The position numbers were made by a program, and so were the translations under genes. A DNA stretch of 40,777 nt from Paraburkholderia solitsugae (GTDB lineage Bacteria; Pseudomonadota; Gammaproteobacteria; Burkholderiales; Burkholderiaceae). The number at the start of each line of letters is the position of its first letter. The stretch's first letter is position 1. Of the stretch, positions 24,372 through 32,434 are shown in pieces. The DNA is taken from positions 1 to 40,777 of the forward strand of contig NZ_WOEY01000103.1 in NCBI RefSeq assembly GCF_013177695.1, read 5' to 3'. Below the pieces are notes generated by a model. The model ran no database searches. It saw nothing but the letters and a program-made list of their open reading frames with translations, and had not been told where the DNA came from.

Positions 24372-25442
24372 ATGGCATTCCTTGAGATCGAAAATCTGCA
24401 TAAGTCCTTCGGGGCGAACACGGCGCTGCATCACTTCGACATGAAGATCGAACGCGGCGAATTCATCACGTTCCTTGGGCCGTCCGGCTGTGGCAAGACC
24501 ACGGTGCTGCGGATGATCGCCGGCTTCGAAACGCCGACGCGCGGCGTCATCCGGCTGGATAACAAGGACGTGACGTACCTGCGGACCCGGCAGCGCAAGG
24601 TCGGCATGGTGTTTCAGTCGTACGCGCTGTTTCCGAACATGACGGTGGCCGACAACATCGGCTTCGGACTGAAGATCACGCATCGTCCCCAGGCGGAGAT
24701 CAACAAGCGCGTCGAGGAGATGTTGCAGCTGATCAAGCTGCCGAATCTCGGCGAGCGTTATCCGTGGCAGTTGTCGGGTGGTCAGCAGCAGCGCGTGGCA
24801 TTGGCGCGCGCGCTCGCCGGCAAGCCGCAGGTCCTGTTGCTAGACGAACCGCTGTCTGCGCTCGACGCGAAGATTCGCATTTCGTTGCGGCAAGACATCC
24901 GCGCATTGCAGCGTGAGTTGGGTATCACGTCGATTTTCGTGACGCACGATCAGGAAGAGGCGCTGTCCATTTCCGACCGCATCGTGGTGATGAACGAGGG
25001 GCGCGTCGAACAGATCGGCTCGCCTTCGGAGATCTACAACTATCCACGCACGCGCTTTGTCGCGTCGTTTGTCGGCACGCTGAACATTCTGGCGGGCCAT
25101 GTGGTCGACCCGAAAACCGGCAAGATGGCCGTCGACGGTCAGGAGCTGACCACCACGCAAGAATTGCCGGCAGACGACGCTGGCAAGAAACGCATGCTCG
25201 CGCTGCGGCCCGAAGCCATTGTGCTGGAGCCGGCCGCGCCGGGCCGCAACACGCTGAACGCAACCGTCGAAGAAGTGAATTTCCTCGGCGCGGTGGTACG
25301 TATCAGAACGCGCGTGAAAGACGCGGTGATTTCACTCGATGTGTTCAACGACCCGAATCGCGGCTTGCCCGAACGGGGGCAACCGGTATCGCTGGGTTTC
25401 TCGCACGAGAACTTGCTGGTGCTGGAAGAGGGCGGTGCATAG
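24372..25442 (+). CDS. ABC transporter ATP-binding protein (PotA/FbpC-type)
   Basis: Cytoplasmic ATPase of 356 residues. Walker A is GPSGCGKTT, the Q-loop VFQSYALFPNMTVADNIGFG, the signature LSGGQQQRVALARAL, Walker B VLLLDEPLSALD and the H-loop FVTHDQEEALSISDRI. The C-terminal ~110 residues form a TOBE-type regulatory domain (LALRPEAIVLE; NATVEEVNFLGAVVRI), as in PotA, UgpC and FbpC. ATG 24372 is preferred over a TTG at 24336 that overlaps the permease stop; AAGG lies 9 nt before it. It is the last gene of the operon. Confidence 0.93.
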   Translation: MAFLEIENLHKSFGANTALHHFDMKIERGEFITFLGPSGCGKTTVLRMIAGFETPTRGVIRLDNKDVTYLRTRQRKVGMVFQSYALFPNMTVADNIGFGLKITHRPQAEINKRVEEMLQLIKLPNLGERYPWQLSGGQQQRVALARALAGKPQVLLLDEPLSALDAKIRISLRQDIRALQRELGITSIFVTHDQEEALSISDRIVVMNEGRVEQIGSPSEIYNYPRTRFVASFVGTLNILAGHVVDPKTGKMAVDGQELTTTQELPADDAGKKRMLALRPEAIVLEPAAPGRNTLNATVEEVNFLGAVVRIRTRVKDAVISLDVFNDPNRGLPERGQPVSLGFSHENLLVLEEGGA

Positions 25443-25464
25443 AAGCCGAGCAGCAGTGCCTGAC

Positions 25465-25551
25465 GTGCGCGAGGGCCGCGCGTACGGACTGAGCGGTTCT
25501 TCCGACGCGTGCGAAAGCCCCGCGTACAGGGTGAGCGGTTTCGGCTGAAGT
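25465..25551 (+). repeat. Two diverged tandem 44-bp units
   Basis: Units beginning GTGCGCGAGGG (25465) and GTGCGAAAGCC (25509) share the core CGCGTAC..GG.TGAGCGGTT at a spacing of about 44 bp. The copies are clearly related but diverged. They lie between the ABC operon and the dct regulatory region and show no coding capacity. Confidence 0.4.
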
Positions 25552-25590
25552 GGGCGGAAGCCGCAGCCCAAAAGGCTCTCCGGGTTTGCC

Positions 25591-25658
25591 CGGATTTGTC
25601 GCCTGTACGGATTCCGGATTCCCCGACACCTCTCGTCCGGATTTCCGGAATCCCGGAC
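25591..25658 (+). promoter_or_regulatory. Candidate DctD enhancer (clustered CGGATT sites)
   Basis: CGGATT occurs at 25591, 25608, 25615 and 25638. The last copy forms the perfect dyad GGATT-TCCGG-AATCC (25639-25653), inside a larger inverted repeat with GTCCGG and CCGGAC outer arms (25635-25658). The cluster ends 62 bp upstream of the sigma-54 promoter, a normal distance for binding sites of an NtrC-type activator. DctD, encoded downstream, is the obvious protein (inference). Confidence 0.5.
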
Positions 25659-25720
25659 GGCGCGTGCCGTAACACGCCAAAAAACCTATAAAAATCAAAG
25701 CGATTCGCCGTGCATCAAGC

Positions 25721-25736
25721 TGGCATCGACCTTGCA
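25721..25736 (+). promoter_or_regulatory. Sigma-54 promoter of dctA
   Basis: TGGCATCGACCTTGCA has the invariant GG (-24) and GC (-12) separated by 10 nt, matching the sigma-54 consensus TGGCAC-N5-TTGCA except for one base. It is correctly placed and oriented for dctA, and the cluster encodes an NtrC-type activator with a GAFTGA loop. Confidence 0.85.
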
Positions 25737-25787
25737 ATTTAGATCACGCGGCCGCAACGGTCCGACAACTAAAGCAAGGAGACAACG

Positions 25788-25817
25788 ATGTCTGATTTCC
25801 CTTCCCGGTATTTCTGA
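25788..25817 (+). CDS. Nine-codon leader ORF upstream of dctA
   Basis: ATG 25788 is preceded by an ideal ribosome binding site (AAGGAG at 25776-25781, 6-nt spacer) and encodes MSDFPSRYF before TGA. It starts about 40 nt after the predicted sigma-54 start point and ends 108 nt before the dctA start, whose own site is weaker. Strong translation initiation at such a short frame suggests a leader peptide affecting dctA expression. No terminator/antiterminator pair is obvious in the following DNA. Confidence 0.5.
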   Translation: MSDFPSRYF

Positions 25818-25925
25818 ATTCGTCGTCTTGTCGCGGCCTAATGCCGTGCACAGGCGTGACGATTTTTCGTTCGCATGATGCGCAGCGTGGCAGGCCTTGA
25901 GCTCATCCACATCGCAGGAAACATC

Positions 25926-27206
25926 GTGAAGAAACCTATCCACAAAGTGCTGTACGTCCAGGTGATCGTGGCGATCATCATCGGTATCGCGCTCGGCCAT
26001 TTTTCGCCGGACTTCGCTATCGACATGAAGCCACTCGGCGACGGCTTCATCAAACTGATCAAAATGGTGATCGGGCCGATCATCTTCTGTACGGTGGTGA
26101 CAGGTATCGCCGGTATGGAAGACATGAAGAAGGTCGGGCGCGTCGGCGGTAAGGCGCTGCTGTACTTCGAAATCGTCTCGTCGTTTGCCCTGGTGCTCGG
26201 CCTGATCGCCACGCACGTGCTGAAGCCCGGCGTCGGCTTCAATATCGATCCGGCCACGCTCGACGGCAAGGCGGTCGCTTCGTATGCCGCCAAGGCGCAC
26301 GGCCAGACCACGGTCGACTTCCTGATGCACATCATTCCTGACACGCTCTCGTCGGCTTTCGCGCAAGGCGAAATCCTGCAGATCCTGCTGATCGCGCTGC
26401 TGTTCGGTGCGGTGTTGGCCACGGCCGGTGAGAAGGGCAAAGTCGTCACGAACTTCATCGACGGGCTCTCGCATGTGCTGTTCGGCATCGTGCGCATCAT
26501 CACTAAGCTGGCGCCGATCGGCGCGTTCGGCGCGATGGCCTTCACCATCGGCAAGTACGGTATCGGCTCGCTGCTGCCGATGCTCAAGCTGATCGGCACG
26601 TTCTATCTGACTTCGATCGTGTTCGTGGTGGTCGTGCTCGGCATCATCGCGCGCGCGGTGGGTTTCAACATCCTGCGCTTTGTCGCGTACATCAAGGAAG
26701 AGATGCTGATCGTGCTCGGCACGAGTTCGTCGGAAGCCGCTCTGCCGCAACTGATGCTGAAGCTCGAAAAGCTTGGTTGCTCGCGTTCGGTGGTGGGTCT
26801 CGTGGTGCCGACCGGTTACTCGTTCAACCTTGATGGCACCAACATCTACATGACGATGGCCGTGCTGTTTATCGCTCAGGCCACTAACACGGACCTCACG
26901 TGGACGCAGCAGCTCACGTTGCTGGCGGTGACGATGCTGACTTCGAAGGGCGCGAGCGGTGTGACGGGGGCAGGCTTTATCACGCTGGCCGCTACGCTTG
27001 CTGTGGTGCCGACCATTCCGCTGTCGGGCATGGTGCTGATTCTCGGTATCGACCGTTTCATGAGCGAATGCCGCGCGCTGACGAACATCGTTGGCAACGG
27101 CGTGGCGACGGTGGTGGTGTCGGCATGGGAAAAGGAACTGGACCGCAACAAGCTGAACGCCGCATTGCGGGGTGAAGTGGCGGTCAAAGAGCCGGCCGGG
27201 GTTTAA
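25926..27206 (+). CDS. dctA: C4-dicarboxylate transport protein DctA
   Basis: Sodium/proton-coupled importer of succinate, fumarate and malate in the inner membrane (DAACS/SDF family). GTG 25926 gives 426 residues (E. coli DctA has 428) and aligns the N-terminus VKKPIHKVLYVQVIVAI with that protein; AGGA lies 7 nt upstream. Longer starts (ATG 25875) add residues with no counterpart. Family landmarks are MKPLGDGFIKLIKM, IIFCTVVTGIAGM, the serine-rich loop LGTSSSEAALPQ, VPTGYSFNLDGTNIY and the substrate region GIDRFMSECRALTN near the C-terminus. About eight hydrophobic helices plus two re-entrant loops are expected. It is followed by its own two-component genes. Confidence 0.97.
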   Translation: MKKPIHKVLYVQVIVAIIIGIALGHFSPDFAIDMKPLGDGFIKLIKMVIGPIIFCTVVTGIAGMEDMKKVGRVGGKALLYFEIVSSFALVLGLIATHVLKPGVGFNIDPATLDGKAVASYAAKAHGQTTVDFLMHIIPDTLSSAFAQGEILQILLIALLFGAVLATAGEKGKVVTNFIDGLSHVLFGIVRIITKLAPIGAFGAMAFTIGKYGIGSLLPMLKLIGTFYLTSIVFVVVVLGIIARAVGFNILRFVAYIKEEMLIVLGTSSSEAALPQLMLKLEKLGCSRSVVGLVVPTGYSFNLDGTNIYMTMAVLFIAQATNTDLTWTQQLTLLAVTMLTSKGASGVTGAGFITLAATLAVVPTIPLSGMVLILGIDRFMSECRALTNIVGNGVATVVVSAWEKELDRNKLNAALRGEVAVKEPAGV

Positions 27207-27276
27207 GCTGGGGCCTAAGCAGCCTACCGGCCACGACTCCCGCCAGCACCCTGATCACGGCCGCGGACGCCCACGT

Positions 27277-29277
27277 ATGAAAGCGGCGTCCGCGCACCAT
27301 GACCCCGCGCCGTCGGCCGACGAAGCTCGCGCCGACGGCGCGTCGCCTTATGCCACAATATCCGATCCTCACCGATCGGGAATTGCCAACGTGACGCGCC
27401 GCCTGCTAATCCTCTTCGCGCTCGTCGCCGGGCTCGTGGTGGCGTGCGGGCTCACGTATAGCCTTGCGTGGCAAAGCGGAATCGACAACTTGCGGCGCAA
27501 CGCCGCAGTGCGCGTCGATCGCACGACCAGCGCGCTGAAAAGCACGCTTGCGCGCTACGAATCACTGCCTTACCTGCTGGCCGAACATCCGATTGTGCAG
27601 GACGTGCTGGTCAATCCCAGTCCAGCCAACGTCGAGCGCGCCAATCTCTATCTCGAAGACCTTAACCGCCACGCGCGGGCAACGGTTACGTACATCATTC
27701 CGCTCGACGGCTATTGCGTTGCCGCGAGCAACTGGCACGGGCCGGGCAGCTTCATCGGCGCGGGCTATCAATTCCGGCCGTATTTTCTCGATGCGGTGAA
27801 GGGCGGCGTGGGTCGCTTCTTCGGTATCGGCACGATTTCGCAGGCGCCGGGTTACTACATCTCGCAGCCGGTGCGACGAGACGGCAAGATCGTCGGTGTG
27901 GCGGTCGTTAAACTCGATCTCGAATGGTTTCAGGGCGCGGATGCGTCGGAGCCTCTGGTTGTCACCGACGATCACGGGGTGATTTTTCTGTCGTCGATAG
28001 CGGCATGGAAATATCACACGATCCGGCCGCTGTCGGGCCAAGTCGCCGACTCGATCTATCAGGCGCGCCAGTACGCACAACAGCCGATCGCGCCGCTGCC
28101 GGTCACGATCGAACGCACGCTCGAGGGCAACGCGCAGATCGTGCGCATCGGCGGTGGCCGCTATGCGCCGCGCTATCTCGCCTCGCGGCGCGGCATGGGC
28201 GAACCGGACTGGCATCTGCTTACGATGTCGCCCGTCAGTCCGGTCGACGCCGACGCGCGCAACGCGACCATTGTTACCGGCTTCGGATACGTGTCGCTGG
28301 TGTTGCTTGCGTTCTACTGGAGAATGCGCCGCGCCCGCGTGCGTGAAGTGATGCGCAGCCGCGCTCTGCTGCAAAAGGCCTACGCTGAATTGAACCGGCG
28401 CGTGGCCGAGCGCACCGCGGATCTCTCGCAGGCGAATGAACAGTTGCAGAAGGAAGTCGCCGAGCGCACGCGCGCCGAACAGGAACTGCGTGCCGCGCAC
28501 GATGAGCTGATCCAGGCGAGCAAACTCGCCGCACTCGGTCAGATGGCGGCCGGCATTACGCATGAATTGAATCAACCGCTCGCGGCGTTGCGCGGCTTCT
28601 CAGACAACACGCGTGTGCTGCTCGAACGCGGCGACCAGGCGTCGGCGCGCGAAAATCTTGAAGCGATCGCGGCGCTCACCGAGCGCATGGGCAAGATTAC
28701 CAATCAGCTGAAGCTGTTCGTCGGACGCGCGCGGCCGCGCAGTGCGCGTGCGCCGATCATGCGAGCGTTGCGCAACGTCATCGCGCTGCTGCAAAAGCGT
28801 TTGCAAGGCGTTGAAGTCGAGTTCGCTTTGCTCGACGCCGACACCGGCGTGCGTACGCCGCTGAATCTCGCTGACGACCACCCCGAACTGATCGCCAATT
28901 GCGACGAACTGCGGCTCGAACAGGTGCTGATCAATCTGCTCGGCAACGCGCTCGACGCAACGGTGGGGATGACACCGCCGCGCATTTCGATCGAGATCGA
29001 AACTGCCGACTCGAGCGTATCGTTCGCCGTGCACGACAACGGCCCAGGCATTCCCGACGATGTGCTGCCGCGTCTGTTTGAACCGTTCTTCACAACGAAG
29101 GAGATGGGGCATGGGCTGGGGCTCGGCCTTGCGATTTCATCGTCTATCGCGCGCGACTGCGGCGGCACATTGGTGGCACGCAACGCGCCGGACGGCGGTG
29201 CATTATTCGTGTTGACGCTGCGCCGCGCTCGCGCGCAGACGAGCCACACATCGGACCCGCTCACCACGGGTTCCTGA
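27277..29277 (+). CDS. dctB: C4-dicarboxylate sensor histidine kinase DctB
   Basis: Inner-membrane sensor kinase of 666 residues. After a ~35-residue cytoplasmic N-terminus comes a membrane helix (LLILFALVAGLVVACGLTY), a periplasmic double-PDC/Cache domain of about 270 residues (contains ESLPYLLAEHPIVQ and the ligand-pocket-type stretch FRPYFLDAVKG with GYYISQPV), a second helix (ATIVTGFGYVSLVLLAFYW), a coiled-coil linker and the kinase core: H-box GITHELNQPLAALRG with His429, N-box LINLLGNALDA, G1 DNGPGIPDD and G2 GLGLGLAIS. ATG 27277 was chosen; the frame extends further upstream into the dctA end. It phosphorylates DctD. Confidence 0.94.
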   Translation: MKAASAHHDPAPSADEARADGASPYATISDPHRSGIANVTRRLLILFALVAGLVVACGLTYSLAWQSGIDNLRRNAAVRVDRTTSALKSTLARYESLPYLLAEHPIVQDVLVNPSPANVERANLYLEDLNRHARATVTYIIPLDGYCVAASNWHGPGSFIGAGYQFRPYFLDAVKGGVGRFFGIGTISQAPGYYISQPVRRDGKIVGVAVVKLDLEWFQGADASEPLVVTDDHGVIFLSSIAAWKYHTIRPLSGQVADSIYQARQYAQQPIAPLPVTIERTLEGNAQIVRIGGGRYAPRYLASRRGMGEPDWHLLTMSPVSPVDADARNATIVTGFGYVSLVLLAFYWRMRRARVREVMRSRALLQKAYAELNRRVAERTADLSQANEQLQKEVAERTRAEQELRAAHDELIQASKLAALGQMAAGITHELNQPLAALRGFSDNTRVLLERGDQASARENLEAIAALTERMGKITNQLKLFVGRARPRSARAPIMRALRNVIALLQKRLQGVEVEFALLDADTGVRTPLNLADDHPELIANCDELRLEQVLINLLGNALDATVGMTPPRISIEIETADSSVSFAVHDNGPGIPDDVLPRLFEPFFTTKEMGHGLGLGLAISSSIARDCGGTLVARNAPDGGALFVLTLRRARAQTSHTSDPLTTGS

Positions 29278-29293
29278 ATCAAACGAGAACCCC

Positions 29294-30646
29294 ATGCTGA
29301 ACCACGGCTTGCAAGTGCTGTATATCGAAGACGACGAACTGGTGCGGCGCGCCAGCGTGCAGAGTCTGCAACTGGCGGGCTTCGACGTGATCGGCCACGC
29401 GTCGGCGGAATCCGCTGCGAAGATGATCAGCGCGGATTTCTCCGGGGTGATCGTCAGCGATATTCGTTTGCCTGGTGCGAGTGGTCTCGAACTGCTCGCG
29501 CAGTGCCACGAGCGCGCACCCGACGTGCCGGTGATTCTGGTCACCGGTCATGGCGATATTTCGATGGCCGTGCAGGCAATGCGTGACGGCGCGTATGACT
29601 TCATCGAAAAACCGTTCGCCTCCGAGCGTCTGATCGAAACCGTACGACGTGCGCTGGAGCGCCGCAAGCTCGTGCTGGAGAACCTCGCGCTGCGCCGTGA
29701 ACTCGCCGGACAGAACGCGGTGGCGCCGCGCATCATCGGCCGTAGCCCGGCGATCGAGCAGGTGCGCCGGCTGATCGCGAATATTGCGCCGACCGACGCG
29801 TCGGTGCTGATCAACGGCGACACGGGCGCGGGCAAGGAGTTGATCGCGCGCAGTCTGCATGAGCTGTCGCCGCGGCGTGACAAACCGTTTATCGCGGTGA
29901 ATTGCGGCGCGCTACCGGAGCCGATGTTCGAGTCGGAAATGTTCGGCTACGAGCCCGGCGCATTTACCGGCGCGGCAAAACGCCGCATCGGCAAGCTCGA
30001 ACATGCTTCGGGCGGCACGCTGTTCCTCGACGAAATCGAGAGCATGCCGCTCGCGTTGCAGGTCAAGCTGCTGCGCGTGTTGCAGGACGGCGTGCTGGAA
30101 CGGCTCGGCTCGAATCAGCCGATTCGCGTGAATTGCCGCGTGGTGGCCGCCGCGAAGGGCGACATGGCCGAGCATGTCGCGGATGGCTCGTTCCGTCGCG
30201 ATTTGCTGTACCGGCTGAATGTGGTGACGGTCGCGCTGCCGCCGTTGAGCGAGCGCCGTGAAGATATCGTGCCGCTCTTCGAGCACTTCCTGCTGGACGC
30301 GGCGGGGCGTTATCAGCGCCCTGCGCCGATTCTCACGGACCGGCAGCGTGCCGCCCTGATGCAGCGCGAGTGGCCGGGGAATGTGCGCGAACTGCGCAAT
30401 GCAGCTGACCGCTTCGTGCTCGGCGTGGCCGACGATCCGGTCATGTCTTTCGCCGACGACAGCGCAGCGCCCCAACCGTTGAAGGAACGTGTCGAGCAGT
30501 TCGAGCGAGCGGTGATCGCGGAGGCGTTGGAGCAGGCCGGCGGTGTCGTCGCGGTCGCGGCAGACAAGCTGCAGCTTGGCAAGGCGACGCTCTACGAGAA
30601 GATCAAGCGATATGGCCTCGCGGCCAAAGGGGAAGGGGAGCGGTGA
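29294..30646 (+). CDS. dctD: Sigma-54-dependent response regulator DctD
   Basis: An NtrC-type activator of 450 residues. The receiver domain (about 1-120) has the phosphoacceptor Asp56 in VSDIRLPGASG and the Lys in FIEKPFASERL. The AAA+ domain (about 145-380) has Walker A GDTGAGKE (175-182), the sigma-54 contact loop GAFTGA (222-227), Walker B GGTLFLDEIESM and the sensor region VRELRNAADRFV. A Fis-type helix-turn-helix ends the protein (VVAVAADKLQLGKATLYEKI). It starts 16 nt after dctB. It should activate the sigma-54 promoter at 25721. Confidence 0.96.
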   Translation: MLNHGLQVLYIEDDELVRRASVQSLQLAGFDVIGHASAESAAKMISADFSGVIVSDIRLPGASGLELLAQCHERAPDVPVILVTGHGDISMAVQAMRDGAYDFIEKPFASERLIETVRRALERRKLVLENLALRRELAGQNAVAPRIIGRSPAIEQVRRLIANIAPTDASVLINGDTGAGKELIARSLHELSPRRDKPFIAVNCGALPEPMFESEMFGYEPGAFTGAAKRRIGKLEHASGGTLFLDEIESMPLALQVKLLRVLQDGVLERLGSNQPIRVNCRVVAAAKGDMAEHVADGSFRRDLLYRLNVVTVALPPLSERREDIVPLFEHFLLDAAGRYQRPAPILTDRQRAALMQREWPGNVRELRNAADRFVLGVADDPVMSFADDSAAPQPLKERVEQFERAVIAEALEQAGGVVAVAADKLQLGKATLYEKIKRYGLAAKGEGER

Positions 30647-30656
30647 GGAGTTGAAG

Positions 30657-30683
30657 CGCCGGCGGCGGGGTGCGGCGCCGGCG
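30657..30683 (+). terminator. GC-rich hairpin after dctD
   Basis: CGCCGGC (30657-30663) and GCCGGCG (30677-30683) form a 7-bp GC stem with a 13-nt loop, 10 bp after the dctD stop. No T-run follows, so intrinsic termination is doubtful. Confidence 0.25.
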
Positions 30684-30737
30684 TGTCTGAATCAGTTTGA
30701 GTCGGTTTGAATCACGAAGCGCGGCTGCGCCTAATCA

Positions 30738-31268
30738 TCAGGCCGCGTTCAGCGCTTTTTCCAGCAACTTGTCGAGTTCCGCGAATTGCGGCTCGCCGAC
30801 GTAGCGCTTCAGAATCTTGCCGTCCTTGTCGACAAGGAAGGTGGTCGGCGTGAGCTGGACGTTGCCGAACTGCTTGGCGGCCGAGCCGTCGTCCATTGCA
30901 ACCTTGAACGGCAACTGGCGCGTTAGCGTGTAGTTGGCCACGTACATCGGCGCGTCGTAGTTCATCGCGACGGCGACGAACTCGAGCCCTTTGCCCTTGA
31001 AGCGGTTATAGGTCTGGACCATCTGCGGCATTTCTTTCATGCAGGTGTCGCAGCTGGTCGCCCAGAAGTTGACCAGGTAGACCTTGCCTTTCAGGTCGGC
31101 AGTCGAGACTTTCTGGCCCGACAGCAACGTGAAGGTCGCCTCGGGCACGCGCTGCTGGCCGGCGAACGCGAAATAGCCGGCAATCGCAATCGCGATGGCC
31201 ACGACGGCGATGATGATGGTGCGAATCGGATTCGCGCGCCGTGCGGCGGTGGACGGGGTGGAGCTCAT
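30738..31268 (-). CDS. TlpA/ResA-family thiol-disulfide oxidoreductase
   Basis: A membrane-anchored periplasmic thioredoxin of 176 residues. The N-terminus is basic and followed by one transmembrane helix (about residues 18-36, IIIAVVAIAIAIAGYFAFA). The thioredoxin domain has the redox motif FWATSCDTC with Cys73 and Cys76 and the cis-proline segment QLTPTTFLVD. The family reduces or oxidises periplasmic thiols, often in cytochrome c maturation or oxidative stress; there are no cytochrome genes nearby to decide the partner. It is divergent from a lipoprotein gene. Confidence 0.9.
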   Translation of the reverse strand: MSSTPSTAARRANPIRTIIIAVVAIAIAIAGYFAFAGQQRVPEATFTLLSGQKVSTADLKGKVYLVNFWATSCDTCMKEMPQMVQTYNRFKGKGLEFVAVAMNYDAPMYVANYTLTRQLPFKVAMDDGSAAKQFGNVQLTPTTFLVDKDGKILKRYVGEPQFAELDKLLEKALNAA

Positions 31269-31351
31269 GAACGGAACCTCGAGAGTCGCGCGGGCCGCGC
31301 GGAACAGTGCGTTGGTTTGGACTGTTAAATCCGGTGTTACTTAGCGTCGCT

Positions 31352-31403
31352 ATTGTAGCCCCATTCCGGCCGCGCGGCAGAGGGCGGCCCGGGAGGGGAT
31401 AAT
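31352..31403. promoter_or_regulatory. Divergent promoters between tlpA-type and lipoprotein genes
   Basis: On the minus strand TACAAT (complement of 31352-31357) precedes the thioredoxin gene by about 85 bp. On the plus strand GATAAT (31398-31403) precedes the lipoprotein ATG by 38 bp. Neither has a clear -35 element. Confidence 0.4.
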
Positions 31404-31441
31404 AGAGTTTTACGTTCCTGTCAGCCCGATCTTCTGTCCCC

Positions 31442-32110
31442 ATGCTCCGAACCGCTTTTCGCTTCCTCGCCCGGATCTCGATCATCCCGTTTGACCGCCC
31501 CGTTAGCCGTTCCCCGAGTGTCTCCCTAGCCGACGGCCGCCCGGCCGGTACCGCTTCCCGCTTGCAGCGGGCTCGCGCAGCACTTGGCACGATGGCTTGC
31601 GCGTTGGCATTGGGCGCCGCGTTGACAGCGTGTTCGCCGACCTTCGACTGGCGCACCATCATGAATAACGACAACGGCTACACGGTCGACCTGCCGGCCA
31701 AGCCGGATAACGATCAGCGCGCGGTCCAGATCGGCGGCAAGCCAATGCAGATGGCGATGCAGACGGCCGAAGCCGGCGACGCCGTGTTCGCGGTCGGTAC
31801 CGTCATGCTGCCGAACGACGACGAAGCGACCCAGCGCGCCGCTCTCGAATTCCTGCGCACGGGCCTCGCCCGTAACGTCGGCGCCGCGCCGGACGCGCAT
31901 GCGGTGCAAATCCCGCTCGCCGCCGGTGGTCAGGTGCAGGGTCTGGAAATGAAGCTGACCGGTGAGGCCGGGTCGAAACACGAAACGCGGACTGTCTATG
32001 CGCGGCTGGTTGCGCATGGCCGGCATGTGTACCAGGCGGCCATCATCGCTTCCAAGCCTTTGCAGCAGGAGCAGGTCGACCAGTTTTTTTCGTCGTTCCA
32101 ACTGTATTGA
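31442..32110 (+). CDS. Putative lipoprotein of unknown function
   Basis: A 222-residue frame with a lipobox: ACALALGAALTACSP, giving a lipidated Cys near residue 64 if translation starts at 31442. The mature part begins FDWRTIMNNDNGYTVDLPAK and continues as a soluble alpha/beta domain ending QVDQFFSSFQLY; similar proteins are found across Burkholderia but I know no function. The start is unclear. ATG 31442 is 38 bp after a -10 box but puts the signal segment about 50 residues in; ATG 31592 would give a normal-length signal but without basic residues in front. GC and codon use are like the neighbours. Confidence 0.75.
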   Translation: MLRTAFRFLARISIIPFDRPVSRSPSVSLADGRPAGTASRLQRARAALGTMACALALGAALTACSPTFDWRTIMNNDNGYTVDLPAKPDNDQRAVQIGGKPMQMAMQTAEAGDAVFAVGTVMLPNDDEATQRAALEFLRTGLARNVGAAPDAHAVQIPLAAGGQVQGLEMKLTGEAGSKHETRTVYARLVAHGRHVYQAAIIASKPLQQEQVDQFFSSFQLY

Positions 32111-32434
32111 GAGCGGGCGTTCCGGCCGCGCGATAGATCGTAGGGCACAGTGAAAGTTCCTTCGCAGCATCACGCGCTAATTCCCGGTTTACGTTGAAGT
32201 TTTTCGATTACTCACAGGTCCTGTGGATAACTCTGTTGAGAACTTCGCGTTTTTTGCCGCCGATGCCCATCCCGTGGGCATTCTGTCAGATTGAATCCAC
32301 TCCGGATGGCCGAAAAAACCCAATCGAATCAATGCCTTTTGGATGCATGCTTCCGTGTGCCTTTCAGATGTATCAAAATTCGTCAGGAACGCGTACATGT
32401 GCATAAGTCAAGTCTTGACAGCCGATTTTTCACC
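32111..32434. other. Intergenic region with a DnaA-box 9-mer and a hairpin
   Basis: A 324-bp A/T-richer gap between the lipoprotein gene and the convergent comM remnant. It holds one perfect DnaA-box 9-mer (TGTGGATAA, 32222-32230) and a 7-bp hairpin ATGCCCA/TGGGCAT (32263-32281) without a T-run. I see no gene in it. Confidence 0.5.

Noticed and set aside
25695..26750. Minus-strand open frame of 351 codons over dctA
   Set aside because: Antisense of dctA; Asp/His/Arg-rich repeats of charged residues are a by-product of the dctA codons.
32222..32230. Perfect DnaA box TGTGGATAA as a sign of a replication origin
   Set aside because: Only one 9-mer, no cluster, no A/T-rich unwinding element, and no dnaA, repA or parAB nearby; one chance occurrence in 40 kb is not surprising.
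32189..32404. 71-codon minus-strand frame between the lipoprotein gene and comM
   Set aside because: Composition is not protein-like, no ribosome binding site, no recognisable domain.
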